From Prochlorococcus sp. AG-402-G22 (GTDB lineage: Bacteria; Cyanobacteriota; Cyanobacteriia; PCC-6307; Cyanobiaceae), in assembly GCA_003217035.1 (NCBI GenBank), contig QCHV01000001.1:62001-126000 (forward strand): a stretch of DNA of 64,000 nucleotides, read 5' to 3'. Of this stretch, positions 17,192-27,537 are shown in pieces. The notes under the pieces are model-generated. The model did no database searches, had not been told where the DNA came from, and worked only from the letters and a program-made list of their open reading frames with translations. A program made the translations under genes and the position numbers. Every line of letters starts with the position of its first letter. Positions within the stretch are counted from its first letter, which is position 1.

Positions 17192-19234
17192 TTATGTTCT
17201 ACTTGAAAAGTCAAGCAGTTTCCACTGGTTATTATTTCTACCTAATACATATGTAAGTTTTAAATAAGGGATAGTAGTCTCCGAAATTATCTGCCCAGAC
17301 GAATTGACTCTTTGATCCTTATAGGAAACTATAGCCTTTACAGATATTCTCTTTTCTGTTTGCTCTTCTATCTCTAAAGACCTTATAGAAGCATAAATAA
17401 TCTGTTTTTCTCCTAAGGAAATATCTTTCTCTCTCTGATCACGAACAATTTTAACCAACGAAGGCTTTGCTACTTTAAACAAATCAATATTTTCTAAACC
17501 AGATAGAATTTGAGCTTTTCCAAGAAGCCAGGATTCTATTAATCCTTGGACATCTTCCTTTGATGGCTCTACTTTAGTTAAAAGCTTAAATTCATTTACT
17601 GCTTTAAAAGTTTTCTCTTTTTCTTCTGGGAGAAGAGACTCACTCTTAGTTTGCAAATCTTTAATTGAGACATTAGTGGGCTCAGGTTCTATTTGTTCTG
17701 AACCTTTATTTCGAACAGAAAGCCATCCAATATATGTTCCTGAAAGGAGTAGAAGAAGGAAGCCAAAGAAAAACAATAGATATGAGTTGCGTGGTTTCTG
17801 GATTGTTGGGCTTGGCAATTCAATATTGTTAATTTTGTTCCTAAATACTTCAATGAAATTATCTATGGATTTACTTAAGTCAAGATTTTCTATAAAAGCT
17901 TCTTCTTGCTGAAATTCTTCTTCCTCTATATTTTGATCACTGAAATCTGAAGCATCATTAACTTGATTCTCTCCCTGAGGGTCTATATCTAATTCTTCTT
18001 GAGCATTAGATATAGGTTTTCCCGAAAGGAAAGAAAGTCCTGCTCTAGCAATTCCAAAGGCACCTTTTCTCTCAATTTTTTCTACATAAGCCTGAACATC
18101 TCTATCCGCAAACCAAGCCTCTAAATCAACTGACTCGACTTCAATATCTCTAAATCCAGGCAAAACATCTCTAAGCAACCAGTTTCTGCAGTAATGGCAT
18201 AAAGCAGCTAATTCTTCATCTGGATATGCATTCAACCAATCTTGCAGACCTTTATCAGGGCTAGTTTTAAAGCGTTTAGAAGCTTGTGGAACATCTGCAA
18301 GCAGAAGATCTACACAACCAAGCAAAGGCATTACATCAAAGCCTTGAGAATTAAGAGCATTTAGTTGTTTCTTTGCTTTTTGCAAGACCTCAGGTTTTCT
18401 CCAATAAAAACCAGAGGCTATTAATGCAATAGCCGCTAAAAAACCAGCATCTACCGAACCTCTTCTTTGCCAACTAACGAACAAATCAATCTGTTCTTGT
18501 GCTGTAAGGAACTTTCTAATTTGCTGAAAGAAAAGTTCAAATTCACTTTGTGTTATATCAATTGAAGAATTGGATAGATTTCTACCTTCTAATCCCCCTC
18601 TTTTTAAGACAAAAGCATCAAGCAAATTCAAACCTTCTTCATGAGATTTGCTATCAGCTAAATCTCTACTTAATAAATCCAGAATTCTATAAGGCAGTAA
18701 AAGCTCCAAATCTCTTTCAAGTATTTTCCTCTGCTCAGGAAGTTTTCCCATCCTTTGGAGCAATTGAATTCCTTCTTGTAAAAGCTCTGCTGCAGAAGCG
18801 TAATATCTTTGTTCTTGCTCTTGCAATGCGGCATCTTTGCAAGACAATGCTAAAACCAACGCCAAATCAGCCTCTCTGCCGCTTCCTAATGCAGGGGTCT
18901 GTGGAGGCTGGAGAGCTTTTCTCGCAAGCTTAAAGGCTTCATAAGGCACTCCTCCTTCCCAGAGAAGAATCAATCCTGCAACTTCACGTTTATACGACAG
19001 CTCAAGACCTAAGGCCCCTTTGATAAGAGCAGATTCATATTCTTCTCTCATGGCCTGATCGCAAAGTAAATCAGCTGAAAGTCTTAACAGCTCTGAACGC
19101 TGAGCCATTACTTCTGGTGTGAACCCTGGGTGGGGGATGCGATCTAATCTCAAATGGAAGAATCTAAGAACCTCCTCTGCATCAGCAGATGGGCTAACCC
19201 CAAGCAAACGAAAATGATCTATTGGAAGTTCCAA
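17192..19234 (-). CDS. ftn2: Cell division protein Ftn2/ZipN (ARC6 homologue)
   Basis: Cyanobacterial counterpart of plastid ARC6, a membrane protein that tethers and organises FtsZ at the division site. The N-terminus is a divergent J-domain (DHFRLLGVSPSADAEEV, residues 6-22). A long alpha-helical cytoplasmic region follows, then a transmembrane helix near residues 482-505 (YLLFFFGFLLLLLSGTYIGW) and a periplasmic IMS-type domain to residue 680 ending QWKLLDFSSRT. Full length. Upstream of ffh by 51 bp on the same strand; divergent from pdhA. FtsZ itself is at 42.7 kb. Confidence 0.9.
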   Translation of the reverse strand: MELPIDHFRLLGVSPSADAEEVLRFFHLRLDRIPHPGFTPEVMAQRSELLRLSADLLCDQAMREEYESALIKGALGLELSYKREVAGLILLWEGGVPYEAFKLARKALQPPQTPALGSGREADLALVLALSCKDAALQEQEQRYYASAAELLQEGIQLLQRMGKLPEQRKILERDLELLLPYRILDLLSRDLADSKSHEEGLNLLDAFVLKRGGLEGRNLSNSSIDITQSEFELFFQQIRKFLTAQEQIDLFVSWQRRGSVDAGFLAAIALIASGFYWRKPEVLQKAKKQLNALNSQGFDVMPLLGCVDLLLADVPQASKRFKTSPDKGLQDWLNAYPDEELAALCHYCRNWLLRDVLPGFRDIEVESVDLEAWFADRDVQAYVEKIERKGAFGIARAGLSFLSGKPISNAQEELDIDPQGENQVNDASDFSDQNIEEEEFQQEEAFIENLDLSKSIDNFIEVFRNKINNIELPSPTIQKPRNSYLLFFFGFLLLLLSGTYIGWLSVRNKGSEQIEPEPTNVSIKDLQTKSESLLPEEKEKTFKAVNEFKLLTKVEPSKEDVQGLIESWLLGKAQILSGLENIDLFKVAKPSLVKIVRDQREKDISLGEKQIIYASIRSLEIEEQTEKRISVKAIVSYKDQRVNSSGQIISETTIPYLKLTYVLGRNNNQWKLLDFSSRT

Positions 19235-19337
19235 GCTTTATTTAGCTATTAAAAAAAACTCTAGGCATATGAACGATCTCTGCACATTCTTATGCCATTG
19301 AGCTTTAAAGTTGTAAAAGGATTGATAGATCTGCAAG

Positions 19338-20423
19338 ATGCAAAAAACCTCAATGACCAATGATCAGGAAGGCAGCCAACTCTTACAGCAAGAGGGGCAC
19401 GCAGAGAGACTAACTTCTTTGAGAGGGGGAGAGTCAGCAAACCTTGACCGTGAAATTGGGTTAAAACTTTTCCGAGACATGACCTTAGGGAGAAGGTTTG
19501 AAGACAAATGTGCAGAAATGTATTACAGAGGGAAAATGTTTGGATTCGTTCATCTATATAACGGCCAAGAAGCTGTCAGCTCTGGGGTAATTGGTGCAAT
19601 GAAACTGAAACATGATTGGTTTTGCAGCACATATCGTGACCATGTTCATGCTTTGAGCGCAGGTGTTCCTGCAAGACAGGTTATGAGTGAACTCTTTGGC
19701 AAAGAAACCGGATGCAGTAAAGGCAGAGGCGGTTCTATGCACCTTTTTTCTAAAGAGCATCATCTTTTAGGAGGATATGCATTTATTGGTGAGGGCATAC
19801 CAATTGCTCTTGGTGCTGCCTTCAGCAGTCGTTATAAAAAAGAAGTTTTTTCTGATGAGAATAGTGATTCAGTTACTGCGGCATTCTTCGGAGATGGAAC
19901 TTGCAACAATGGACAATTTTTTGAATGCCTCAATATGGCCCAACTATGGAAGTTGCCAATAATTTTTGTAGTTGAAAATAATAAATGGGCTATTGGCATG
20001 GCTCATAATCGCGCAACGAGCGATCCAGAAATTTGGAGAAAAGCCAATGCATTTGGGATGAAAGGCGAAGAAGTTGATGGTATGGATGTTCTTGCGGTTA
20101 GAGGGGCGGCTCAAAGGGCTCTAGAAAGAGCTAGATCAGGTGATGGTCCAACTTTAATAGAATGCCTTACTTATAGATTCAGAGGACACTCACTGGCCGA
20201 TCCTGACGAATTAAGATCTGAAGAGGAAAAAGATTTTTGGGCACAAAAAGATCCTATAGAAAATCTTGCAAGAATCCTTGCTGAGAAAGGGTTCTCTAAT
20301 AAAAATGAACTAAAATCAATTGAGAAAGAAATTGACCTAGAAGTCAATGATGCTGTCGAATTTGCTCTTAGCTCTAAAGATCCTGACCCCAATGAATTAA
20401 CCAAATATATTTGGGCAGATTAA
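19338..20423 (+). CDS. pdhA: Pyruvate dehydrogenase E1 component, alpha subunit
   Basis: Thiamine-diphosphate-dependent decarboxylase half of the pyruvate dehydrogenase complex that feeds acetyl-CoA to fatty acid synthesis. The ThDP motif [16 protein letters not shown] lies near residues 185-200 with the conserved [11 protein letters not shown] after it; [14 protein letters not shown] near the C-terminus is the phosphorylation-loop region of E1 alpha. 361 residues from ATG 19338, or 356 from the ATG at 19353. The E3 subunit gene lpdA is at 29-30 kb in this window. Confidence 0.94.
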   Translation: MQKTSMTNDQEGSQLLQQEGHAERLTSLRGGESANLDREIGLKLFRDMTLGRRFEDKCAEMYYRGKMFGFVHLYNGQEAVSSGVIGAMKLKHDWFCSTYRDHVHALSAGVPARQVMSELFGKETGCSKGRGGSMHLFSKEHHLLGGYAFIGEGIPIALGAAFSSRYKKEVFSDENSDSVTAAFFGDGTCNNGQFFECLNMAQLWKLPIIFVVENNKWAIGMAHNRATSDPEIWRKANAFGMKGEEVDGMDVLAVRGAAQRALERARSGDGPTLIECLTYRFRGHSLADPDELRSEEEKDFWAQKDPIENLARILAEKGFSNKNELKSIEKEIDLEVNDAVEFALSSKDPDPNELTKYIWAD

Positions 20424-20470
20424 TCAGAGTTTAAAATCTAAGAAATTGAACTAACTTTATTGAATTTTCA

Positions 20471-21412
20471 CTATATGCCGCTTGGCAATTTTCTTGTTAG
20501 GTTGCGCAGTTTTCGCAGTGATTTTAATTCAACTTGTCTTACCCTTTCTCTTGAGACTTGAAGCAATCTTCCAATCTCAGCAAGAGTATGTCTTTCGTTA
20601 CCTTCTAAGCCAAACCTAAGTTTCAAGACATGCTGCTCCTGTTCGCTTAAGTGAGTCAACCACCTGCCAAGCTGCTCTTGGTGAATACGCTGTTCAACTT
20701 TATCCAAGGGCTCTTCAAGGGATCCATCTGCTATTAAATCACCTAAGAAACTTCGTCCATCATCTCCATTAACTGGAGCATCAAGGCTGCTAGTTGTAAG
20801 TGCTTGGCGCAATATCGAGTCCAACTCTTCCATGTCGATTCCCATAGCCTCAGCCAACTCGGAGCGATTAGGCATAGCTCCTAATTTGTGAGCCAACTCG
20901 GAGCTGACTTTTCTAATGGTCGCAAGCCTCTCACTCAGATGAACTGGCAAGCGAATGGTTCTAGATTGACAAGCAATAGCACGAGTCATGCTCTGCCTTA
21001 TCCACCAAAATGCATAAGTGGAAAATTTATATCCTCTTGTTGGATCAAACTTTTCTACAGCTCTTTCTAAACCCAAAGATCCTTCTTGTACAAGATCAAG
21101 TAACTCCAACCCTTTCCCTTGGTATTTTTTAGCAACACTGACAACCAAACGAAGGTTTGCCTTCATCATGCGTTCTTTTGCCCTTCGACCTATACGAATT
21201 AAACGACGCTGATGAGAAGTAAATTCCTTAGTTTTTTCATCAACATTTCCATCCTCAGTCAAGTTCATCATTACTTGAACCTGATTACCTAGCTCAATCT
21301 CTTCAGCAGGAGTAAGTAGAGGCACTCTTCCAATAGTTGATAGATACCAACTAATTGGATCGCTATTGCGTCGTTTTTGAGATTCAGCCGCCTTTGGTGC
21401 AGATGAAACCAT
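20471..21412 (-). CDS. Group 2 RNA polymerase sigma factor (RpoD-like)
   Basis: 313 residues with a complete sigma-70 core: region 1.2 (DPISWYLSTIGRVPLLTPAE), region 2 with LLDLVQEGSLGLERAVEKFD and YKFSTYAFWWIRQSM, region 3 and region 4 ending in SRERVRQVELKSLRKLRN. It lacks the long 1.1 region of the primary factor, so it is a non-essential group 2 factor, of which picocyanobacteria have several tied to light, diel or nutrient changes. The 130 bp before the next gene hold its promoter. Convergent with pdhA. Confidence 0.9.
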   Translation of the reverse strand: MVSSAPKAAESQKRRNSDPISWYLSTIGRVPLLTPAEEIELGNQVQVMMNLTEDGNVDEKTKEFTSHQRRLIRIGRRAKERMMKANLRLVVSVAKKYQGKGLELLDLVQEGSLGLERAVEKFDPTRGYKFSTYAFWWIRQSMTRAIACQSRTIRLPVHLSERLATIRKVSSELAHKLGAMPNRSELAEAMGIDMEELDSILRQALTTSSLDAPVNGDDGRSFLGDLIADGSLEEPLDKVEQRIHQEQLGRWLTHLSEQEQHVLKLRFGLEGNERHTLAEIGRLLQVSRERVRQVELKSLRKLRNLTRKLPSGI

Positions 21413-21543
21413 TGTTTCCTAATCGCAATTTGTTGCTACCGACTTTCCTACAGATATTGCAAAACATGCTTAGGCTTCCAAAACCCTTCAGATTCTTGCT
21501 AGCAAATCTACACATTTCCCCAAAATTCGCCCATTAAATACAG

Positions 21544-23139
21544 TTAAATGTCTCTTTGAACACATTTGCAGTCCTGAACGCTTCTTACAAGTTTTGCTAA
21601 AGAAGCAACAATTAAATTCGCGTTACTCCCATTAAGAAGTGTTCTTCCAGCTTCTGCATGAAGAAAAGCAGCCATTGCTAACAACTGAGAATTAACCTTT
21701 TGGGGTTTTGTAGAAGACCCTATTGCTCCAACCCCAGCAAGAAATCCAGCCAAAACATCTCCTAATCCTGAGCGAGAAACTGAACTGGAAACTTGGCCTA
21801 GCTGCCAAGTAGTTCCTTCAGGAGAAGCAATCAGACTATGAGCGCCCTTAAGCAGCACTGATGCTCCACTACTTTTCGCGGCAATAGCAACCGCATCTAG
21901 AGGGGGTAAATGCTTCAACTCAGGGAATAATCTTTCAAACTCTCTAATGTGAGGAGTAATCCAAGTAGAACCTTTTCTATTAACAATCCATTTCCAACCA
22001 TTTTTAGAAAGCGCCAACCCATTCAAAGCATCTGCATCAAGAACTAATAAACCTTGAAATCTTTGCAGTAATTCTGAGTAAATATCCCAATTTCCCTTTG
22101 CTTTCCCCAAACCAGGACCAATCATTAAAGAGTCAAAGTGATTGAAATTTTGCTCTGCCAAAATTTTTTGTATTTCTATTCCTTGATTAATTGAACTTTC
22201 AAAAACTCCATTAATAACGACTTCAGGACAAACTTGCCAAAGTGAGTTTGAAAGTGTTTTTGGTACCAATGCAGTTAAACTCCCTACCCCACTTGCTAAT
22301 GCACCTTTTAAAGAGAGGAGTGCAGCTCCTTTATATTCATCACTTCCAGCTATAGCTAACACACGACCACGTTCATATTTGCTCGAATTAACGGCGGGTA
22401 CTGGCCATGGCAAAGAGTCCAAATCCTTAGAAGTAACTCTTAAGTGAATCAAATTAGAGGTTTTATTGAAAATCACCTCTGGGATACCGATATCAATTCT
22501 TTTAAGTTCACCAACATATCTCAGAGCAGAATCTTGAATTAATCCTTTTTTTATCAAGCCTACGGTCAGGGTATGTGAAGCAATCGCAGGGAAGTCACAT
22601 AGTGCTTTCCCTGTATCAGAACAAATTCCACTTGGAACATCCAATGCAATCATTTTCCCTGGATGTTTTTCTTGTCTAGATCTAAAGAGAGTAATAAGTT
22701 CTTCAGATAAAGGACGGGATTGACCTAGTCCAAAAATTGCATCAATCCAAAATGCATCACTAGATACATCTGGCGATTTTTCAAGTTCTTTAAGTCCAAG
22801 CCAACGGCAATATTTAAGTTGTTGGAGAGTTAAATCCTTTTTTATTTGAAAAGGGCACCATATTGAAACGTCAAAACCTTTTAAGAAAAGTTCCCTTGCC
22901 ACTACAAGGCCGTCCCCGCCGTTATGTCCTGGTCCCACTAAAAATTGAAGACCAAACTTTAATAATTCAGGCCTTTGTAAAAACCAATCAGTTATTTTCA
23001 ATCCAACTTTTTCCATCAAAGCCTCAACAGGCATACCTTTTTGAAAAAGACTTTTTTCAAAATCTGCCATTTCGGCTGATGAGACAATTAAATGATGAGA
23101 GTCTGATTTAGGCCAAAGCACAACAATTTGGCATACCAT
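21544..23139 (-). CDS. nnr: Bifunctional NAD(P)H-hydrate epimerase / ADP-dependent dehydratase
   Basis: Repairs damaged hydrated NADH and NADPH. The N-terminal YjeF_N epimerase domain has LVGPGHNGGDGLVVARELF in part (residues 68-86) and LDVPSGICSDTG; the C-terminal ribokinase-like dehydratase has AGSDEYKGAA, MIGPGLGKAKGN, TPHIREFERL and the catalytic SRSGLGDVLAGFLAG. 531 residues, typical of the fused form. Its first codon is 26 bp from the divergent mnmA start, so promoters must overlap. Confidence 0.92.
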   Translation of the reverse strand: MVCQIVVLWPKSDSHHLIVSSAEMADFEKSLFQKGMPVEALMEKVGLKITDWFLQRPELLKFGLQFLVGPGHNGGDGLVVARELFLKGFDVSIWCPFQIKKDLTLQQLKYCRWLGLKELEKSPDVSSDAFWIDAIFGLGQSRPLSEELITLFRSRQEKHPGKMIALDVPSGICSDTGKALCDFPAIASHTLTVGLIKKGLIQDSALRYVGELKRIDIGIPEVIFNKTSNLIHLRVTSKDLDSLPWPVPAVNSSKYERGRVLAIAGSDEYKGAALLSLKGALASGVGSLTALVPKTLSNSLWQVCPEVVINGVFESSINQGIEIQKILAEQNFNHFDSLMIGPGLGKAKGNWDIYSELLQRFQGLLVLDADALNGLALSKNGWKWIVNRKGSTWITPHIREFERLFPELKHLPPLDAVAIAAKSSGASVLLKGAHSLIASPEGTTWQLGQVSSSVSRSGLGDVLAGFLAGVGAIGSSTKPQKVNSQLLAMAAFLHAEAGRTLLNGSNANLIVASLAKLVRSVQDCKCVQRDI

Positions 23140-23165
23140 CCCACTATGAATAAATAATTGCGATA

Positions 23166-24398
23166 ATGCCTAAACTTCCTATAAATACAAAAACAATATC
23201 TAAGACAACAAAGCCACAAAAAATTTTAATTGGGGGAGAAGTTGTATCTCATCTAAAGCAGCTCCCTGGAGAACATTCTATTGCTGTAGGCCTCTCAGGA
23301 GGCGTTGACAGTTCATTAACTGCTGCGCTTCTTGTCGAAGCGGGGTGGAAAGTTGAAGGTTTAACTCTTTGGCTAATGCAAGGTAAAGGGTCTTGCTGCA
23401 CAGATGGCCTAGTAGATGCCGCAGGGATTTGTGAACAATTAGGCATCCCACATCATGTAGTAGATGCCAGGTCTTCTTTTCAAAAAGAAATCGTTGAAAA
23501 TTTAATCGCTGGATATCAAGAAGGAATAACCCCTTTGCCTTGTTCGAAATGTAATAGGCTTGTAAAGTTTTCTCCCATGATTAATTGGGCCAAAGAGAAT
23601 CGATGTATCCCAAGAATCGCCACTGGTCATTATGCCAGAATTAAATATGCCGAAAATGCAGAAGATCTTTCTGAGAGGAAGAATAAAACTGAAGTAAAAG
23701 AAGATAGGCACAAACTTCTAAGAGGAATAGATAGAAATAAAGATCAAAGTTATTTCTTATATGATTTATCACAAGAAACTCTTGGCAAAGTTGTTTTTCC
23801 TTTAGGTGAATTGACCAAATCAGATACAAGAAAGGAAGCCAATAGCTATCAATTAAGAACTGCAAATAAAAGTGAAAGCCAGGATCTTTGTCTTGTAGAG
23901 CATCATGGCTCAATGAAGGCCTTCCTAGACAATTATTTACCTTCAAGAAAAGGAGAGATTGTGCTTAAAGATGGTTTAGTTGTTGGTGAACATGATGGTA
24001 TTGAGCATTTCACTATTGGTCAAAGGAAAGGTTTAGGAGTTGCCTGGAAAGAGCCCTTGCATGTAATAAAGTTAGAAGCATCTTTAAACAGAGTAGTAGT
24101 AGCTCCAAGGTCAGATTCAGGAAGAAAAAGATGTGCTGTTGGGCAGATAAACTGGGTATCAATTAGTGCACCAGAAAAAGAAGTTTTTGTTGAAGTTCAA
24201 ATAAGATATAGAAGCAGCTCTGTTATCGCAAAACTTATACCTAAACCCCCAAAATTAAGCGACATAAGTAACGATCGTCCTTATCGATGTATTCTTGAAT
24301 TTGAAGAAGAGCAATTTTCAATAACACCTGGTCAGGCAGCCGTTTTCTATTGTGGCGAGTTGTTACTAGGAGGTGGAATTATTGAATCTTTTGAGTAA
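23166..24398 (+). CDS. mnmA: tRNA-specific 2-thiouridylase
   Basis: Adds sulfur at C2 of the wobble uridine of tRNA-Lys, -Glu and -Gln. PP-loop [15 protein letters not shown] near residues 42-56; catalytic cysteine pair in [13 protein letters not shown] and [11 protein letters not shown]-terminal beta-barrel domain with [18 protein letters not shown]. 410 residues including about 30 N-terminal residues more than usual, with an ATG at the far end. Convergent with lnt, their stops separated by no bases. Confidence 0.93.
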   Translation: MPKLPINTKTISKTTKPQKILIGGEVVSHLKQLPGEHSIAVGLSGGVDSSLTAALLVEAGWKVEGLTLWLMQGKGSCCTDGLVDAAGICEQLGIPHHVVDARSSFQKEIVENLIAGYQEGITPLPCSKCNRLVKFSPMINWAKENRCIPRIATGHYARIKYAENAEDLSERKNKTEVKEDRHKLLRGIDRNKDQSYFLYDLSQETLGKVVFPLGELTKSDTRKEANSYQLRTANKSESQDLCLVEHHGSMKAFLDNYLPSRKGEIVLKDGLVVGEHDGIEHFTIGQRKGLGVAWKEPLHVIKLEASLNRVVVAPRSDSGRKRCAVGQINWVSISAPEKEVFVEVQIRYRSSSVIAKLIPKPPKLSDISNDRPYRCILEFEEEQFSITPGQAAVFYCGELLLGGGIIESFE

Positions 24399-25916
24399 TT
24401 AATTCTTTTCTGAGTAGTTATTAGCAAAGCAAAATAAGCAAAATAAACTTACAGTGAACAAAAGCATCAACGGTCTCTCTCTCCATTTAACATAATAATT
24501 AATTTTGCTTGATAAGTGAACATTTACTAATCCTATTCCTGCTTTAAAAGGTGATATAGCAGAACCAATCAAACCAGATCTAGAAACAATAACTGAAGGA
24601 CCTGTATTTGCAATGCTGACCAAATCTCTAGAAGTTTCAATACTTCTCAACTGAGCCAATGCAAGATATTGTCTTTGCAAAGAAATTGGATATGGGTCAA
24701 GATTTGCTATCGACAAAATCCATTGAGCACCTTCATCTACAGCTTTTGCCAAAGCATTACCATTACTTAGTTCATAGCAAATTGCCACAGCAAGAGGAGG
24801 ACCTTCACTCCAAGGGAAGAACCTAGAAGGCTCTCCAGGATCCAAAGAACCTGCCAAGGAAAGTCCTTTTTGAAAAAAGCTTAAATAGAATGGCATCCAC
24901 TCTCCAAGTGGAACCAAACGATGTTTATCAATGAACTCCGAATATTCTAAATCTTTTGTTTTAAATGCAAGCAAAGAACTTCTTTGACTGCCTTTTGAAT
25001 CTCTAAATCCTCCAGAGAGAAAAGGCAAAGGGGATGGAGATATAAGTTTTTGACCTAGCGGCAAAGTACCTTCTGGAGCAACCATAAACGATGCTCCTAA
25101 TTTTTTAGATTTTTCTAAGGCATCTTGCAAAGAAATAGGCAAAGCTCTTAACTGACTTTGCGAAAATTTTTCTCTAACTGGTGTGTTTGTTTGCCAAAGA
25201 GAAACTTTCTTAGTTGAAGAAAAGTTTTCTCCATGTAAAAGAGTCCAGCCAAAAAGGTGAGCCAGGGCTAATACAACCAAACCAAATATAAAAAGTCTTT
25301 TAAACGAGTCCCGATAGTTGAACAAAAGAGCCAACTGCCATATCCACCATCCAATAAGTAATTGAATCATCGACAAACCACCTGCCCCAAAGAAACCTGC
25401 TAAACCTGCAAGCATTCTGTCTTCAGGCAAAAAGCTGCTTGAGATTCCAATCCAAAACAAAGGCCAATTTGAAAGATTTACTTCCATTAATCCCCACGTT
25501 GATGAAAGGAAAACTGCAACAAGAAACTTTCGAGCGAAAGAATTGTTAGTTGTATTCATCAAGAAATTAAGTCCGCTAAAACAACTCCAAAGCCATATAA
25601 GAAAGCCTCCAAAAAATCCACAAAACAACCATATTGACATTGTTATAAAACAGCTCGCCAAAGGAGAAAAACCCAGCCATGTCAAAGGATGAAGCGCTAA
25701 AAGCCACCTATGACTAACAAGGACTGCTAAAAAGCCCCAAAGAGCCCCAGCGAAAGGGCTTCTCCTTACTGACCAAAGAATTGCAATTGCAAATGGCATT
25801 AAGACTGGACCCTGCTTAGAGAATCCAACCCCAGCAATTAAACCTCCAAGGCAGCCTTGTAAATAAATCAAGTATTGATTCTTCTTCTGAAGGAGCTCCA
25901 GCTGACCTAATCCCAT
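24399..25916 (-). CDS. lnt: Apolipoprotein N-acyltransferase
   Basis: Adds the third acyl chain to lipoproteins in the plasma membrane. About six N-terminal transmembrane segments are followed by a nitrilase-type domain. The catalytic triad positions are visible: Glu in VAPEGTLPLGQ, Lys in IDKHRLVPLGEWMPF, Cys in AVAICYELSNG. 505 residues. Ends with a C-terminal membrane segment (LMLLFTVSLFCLFCF). Divergent from the FKBP gene. Confidence 0.88.
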   Translation of the reverse strand: MGLGQLELLQKKNQYLIYLQGCLGGLIAGVGFSKQGPVLMPFAIAILWSVRRSPFAGALWGFLAVLVSHRWLLALHPLTWLGFSPLASCFITMSIWLFCGFFGGFLIWLWSCFSGLNFLMNTTNNSFARKFLVAVFLSSTWGLMEVNLSNWPLFWIGISSSFLPEDRMLAGLAGFFGAGGLSMIQLLIGWWIWQLALLFNYRDSFKRLFIFGLVVLALAHLFGWTLLHGENFSSTKKVSLWQTNTPVREKFSQSQLRALPISLQDALEKSKKLGASFMVAPEGTLPLGQKLISPSPLPFLSGGFRDSKGSQRSSLLAFKTKDLEYSEFIDKHRLVPLGEWMPFYLSFFQKGLSLAGSLDPGEPSRFFPWSEGPPLAVAICYELSNGNALAKAVDEGAQWILSIANLDPYPISLQRQYLALAQLRSIETSRDLVSIANTGPSVIVSRSGLIGSAISPFKAGIGLVNVHLSSKINYYVKWRERPLMLLFTVSLFCLFCFANNYSEKN

Positions 25917-26012
25917 TCTTCTATTTTTAGAGTTTAATTAGCTTGAGAAGCCAAAAATTGTTTTAAGTACTACTCTTCTGAAAGAATATTCGAATATTAA
26001 CTAAAAGTTTCC

Positions 26013-26615
26013 GTGAGAGAAGTCTTCATTAGCTTCACCATTTTTATTGCATGCGTAATGGTGGCAATCACAAGTCAAATCATTTCTCCCACAATGGTTT
26101 CGGCATCAAGCATAGAATCAGTTGTTCAGGCAGATTTAACCTCACCCGATCAAAATGCTCAGAATCCTTTTGAGTTAGACCCCAGCGACCCAAATCCAAC
26201 TCTTTTTGCAATGGCACAAAACAAACAAACAAGTGACAATGCGGCAAAATTAGGAGGAGGCATGGAAGCCGAAAAGTCAATTCTCACTGCTAGTGGCTTG
26301 AAAATCACAGATCTTCAAGTTGGCGATGGCGCAGAAGCAACTGCAGGACAAAACGTATCTGTTCACTACAAAGGAACTCTGGAAAACGGCAACGAGTTTG
26401 ATAGTAGCTATGGGAGAGGGCCTTTTACATTTCCTCTTGGTGCAGGAAGAGTAATTAAAGGATGGGACGAAGGAGTTGCGGGTATGAAAATTGGAGGAAA
26501 AAGGAAACTTGTCATTCCATCTGAACTTGGCTATGGGCCCAGAGGAGCTGGAGGGGGAGTCATACCTCCAAATGCAACGCTTATTTTTGAAGTTGAATTA
26601 CTAGAAATTAATTGA
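26013..26615 (+). CDS. FKBP-type peptidyl-prolyl isomerase, exported
   Basis: Proline isomerase and likely folding factor outside the cytoplasm or in the thylakoid lumen. GTG start; residues 1-30 form a signal peptide ([18 protein letters not shown]) followed by about 50 polar residues. The FKBP domain fills residues 95-200, with [35 protein letters not shown] and the C-terminal [16 protein letters not shown]. Complete. It is followed by sodN on the same strand after 81 bp, probably from a separate promoter. Confidence 0.9.
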   Translation: MREVFISFTIFIACVMVAITSQIISPTMVSASSIESVVQADLTSPDQNAQNPFELDPSDPNPTLFAMAQNKQTSDNAAKLGGGMEAEKSILTASGLKITDLQVGDGAEATAGQNVSVHYKGTLENGNEFDSSYGRGPFTFPLGAGRVIKGWDEGVAGMKIGGKRKLVIPSELGYGPRGAGGGVIPPNATLIFEVELLEIN

Positions 26616-26696
26616 TAATCAACTAAAAAGGCTTAAACAATTCTCAAATGGAAGATTGCCAAGTAAGGTACTTCTAGACTCGTTTGTGCAAGCCAC

Positions 26697-27167
26697 ATGT
26701 TGCATTCGGCAATTTCATCAATTCTCAACCACCTTCCATCTAAGTCAGTTTATGCTCACTGTGATGGACCCTGCGGTGTTTATGATCCCGCATCATCAAG
26801 AGTTTCTGCAGAAGCAGTTCTCTCTATGACTAAGAAGCTTTTAGCATTAGCTCCAGAGGGGAATGATCCAACTGCCTTAGCGGCCTATAACAACACTTTC
26901 TCTCGCTTTGTTGCAATCAAAGAAGAGCAAGCTCAAGAAACAAAAAAAGAACTTCTAATTCTTTGGACGGATTATTTTAAACCAGAGCATTTAGCGGCTT
27001 ATCCTGATCTTCACGATACTTTCTGGAAAGCAGCTAAACTTTGCAGCGCATGCAAAGTAAATATTGATCTCGCGAAAGCCCAAGAGCTCATAGCGTCGGT
27101 TGAAAAGATCCATCACATGTTCTGGAAATCCAAAGGTCGCTCTGATTCATGGGTCACGGCAAGCTAA
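26697..27167 (+). CDS. sodN: Nickel superoxide dismutase (pro-enzyme)
   Basis: Removes superoxide using a Ni centre, replacing Fe- or Mn-SOD in most Prochlorococcus. The nickel hook HCDGPCGVY begins at residue 21; the 20 residues before it form a propeptide that must be cut so that His-21 becomes the new N-terminus and ligand. The rest is the four-helix bundle typical of the family, 156 residues in all. The peptidase gene sodX follows directly and a metal-transporter gene faces it. Confidence 0.95.
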   Translation: MLHSAISSILNHLPSKSVYAHCDGPCGVYDPASSRVSAEAVLSMTKKLLALAPEGNDPTALAAYNNTFSRFVAIKEEQAQETKKELLILWTDYFKPEHLAAYPDLHDTFWKAAKLCSACKVNIDLAKAQELIASVEKIHHMFWKSKGRSDSWVTAS

Positions 27168-27183
27168 TTCGACATCCAGAAGA

Positions 27184-27525
27184 ATTAATTTTCTAAAGTC
27201 CTTATTACTAGTACTAATTGGCACTCGTCGACATTGTCGTGTTGTCGGAGATTCGATGATGCCAACAATTAATTCTGGAGATTTTTTAATCTATAAGCCT
27301 TTAAGATCCCAAATTAATTTACTTAAAGAAGGTCTTTTAGTTGTAATAAAGCACCCACTTAAAAATGAGATGTTATTAGTGAAAAGGATATATAAATTAA
27401 ATCTGCCAATTGTGGAAGTAAGAGGAGATAATGATCAGCATAGTATTGATAGTCGTCAATTTGGAATCATCAAAAAAGAGCAAGTAGTAGGAATTGTTGA
27501 AGAAATAATTCCAAAAGGTTTATAA
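27184..27525 (+). CDS. sodX: Ni-SOD maturation peptidase (signal peptidase I-like)
   Basis: S24/S26-type peptidase thought to cut the sodN propeptide. Catalytic serine in VVGDSMMPT and Lys in EMLLVKRIY; RGDNDQHSIDSRQFG is the conserved SPase box. The start is unresolved. The only ATG before the catalytic serine is at 27100, 68 bp inside sodN, and adds sequence unlike the family. After the sodN stop there is no ATG, GTG or TTG until the serine itself. I give the ATT at 27184, just before a hydrophobic anchor (FLKSLLLVLIG); CTG at 27142 is another candidate. Confidence 0.8.
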   Translation: MNFLKSLLLVLIGTRRHCRVVGDSMMPTINSGDFLIYKPLRSQINLLKEGLLVVIKHPLKNEMLLVKRIYKLNLPIVEVRGDNDQHSIDSRQFGIIKKEQVVGIVEEIIPKGL

Positions 27526-27537
27526 ATTCCTAAAACA

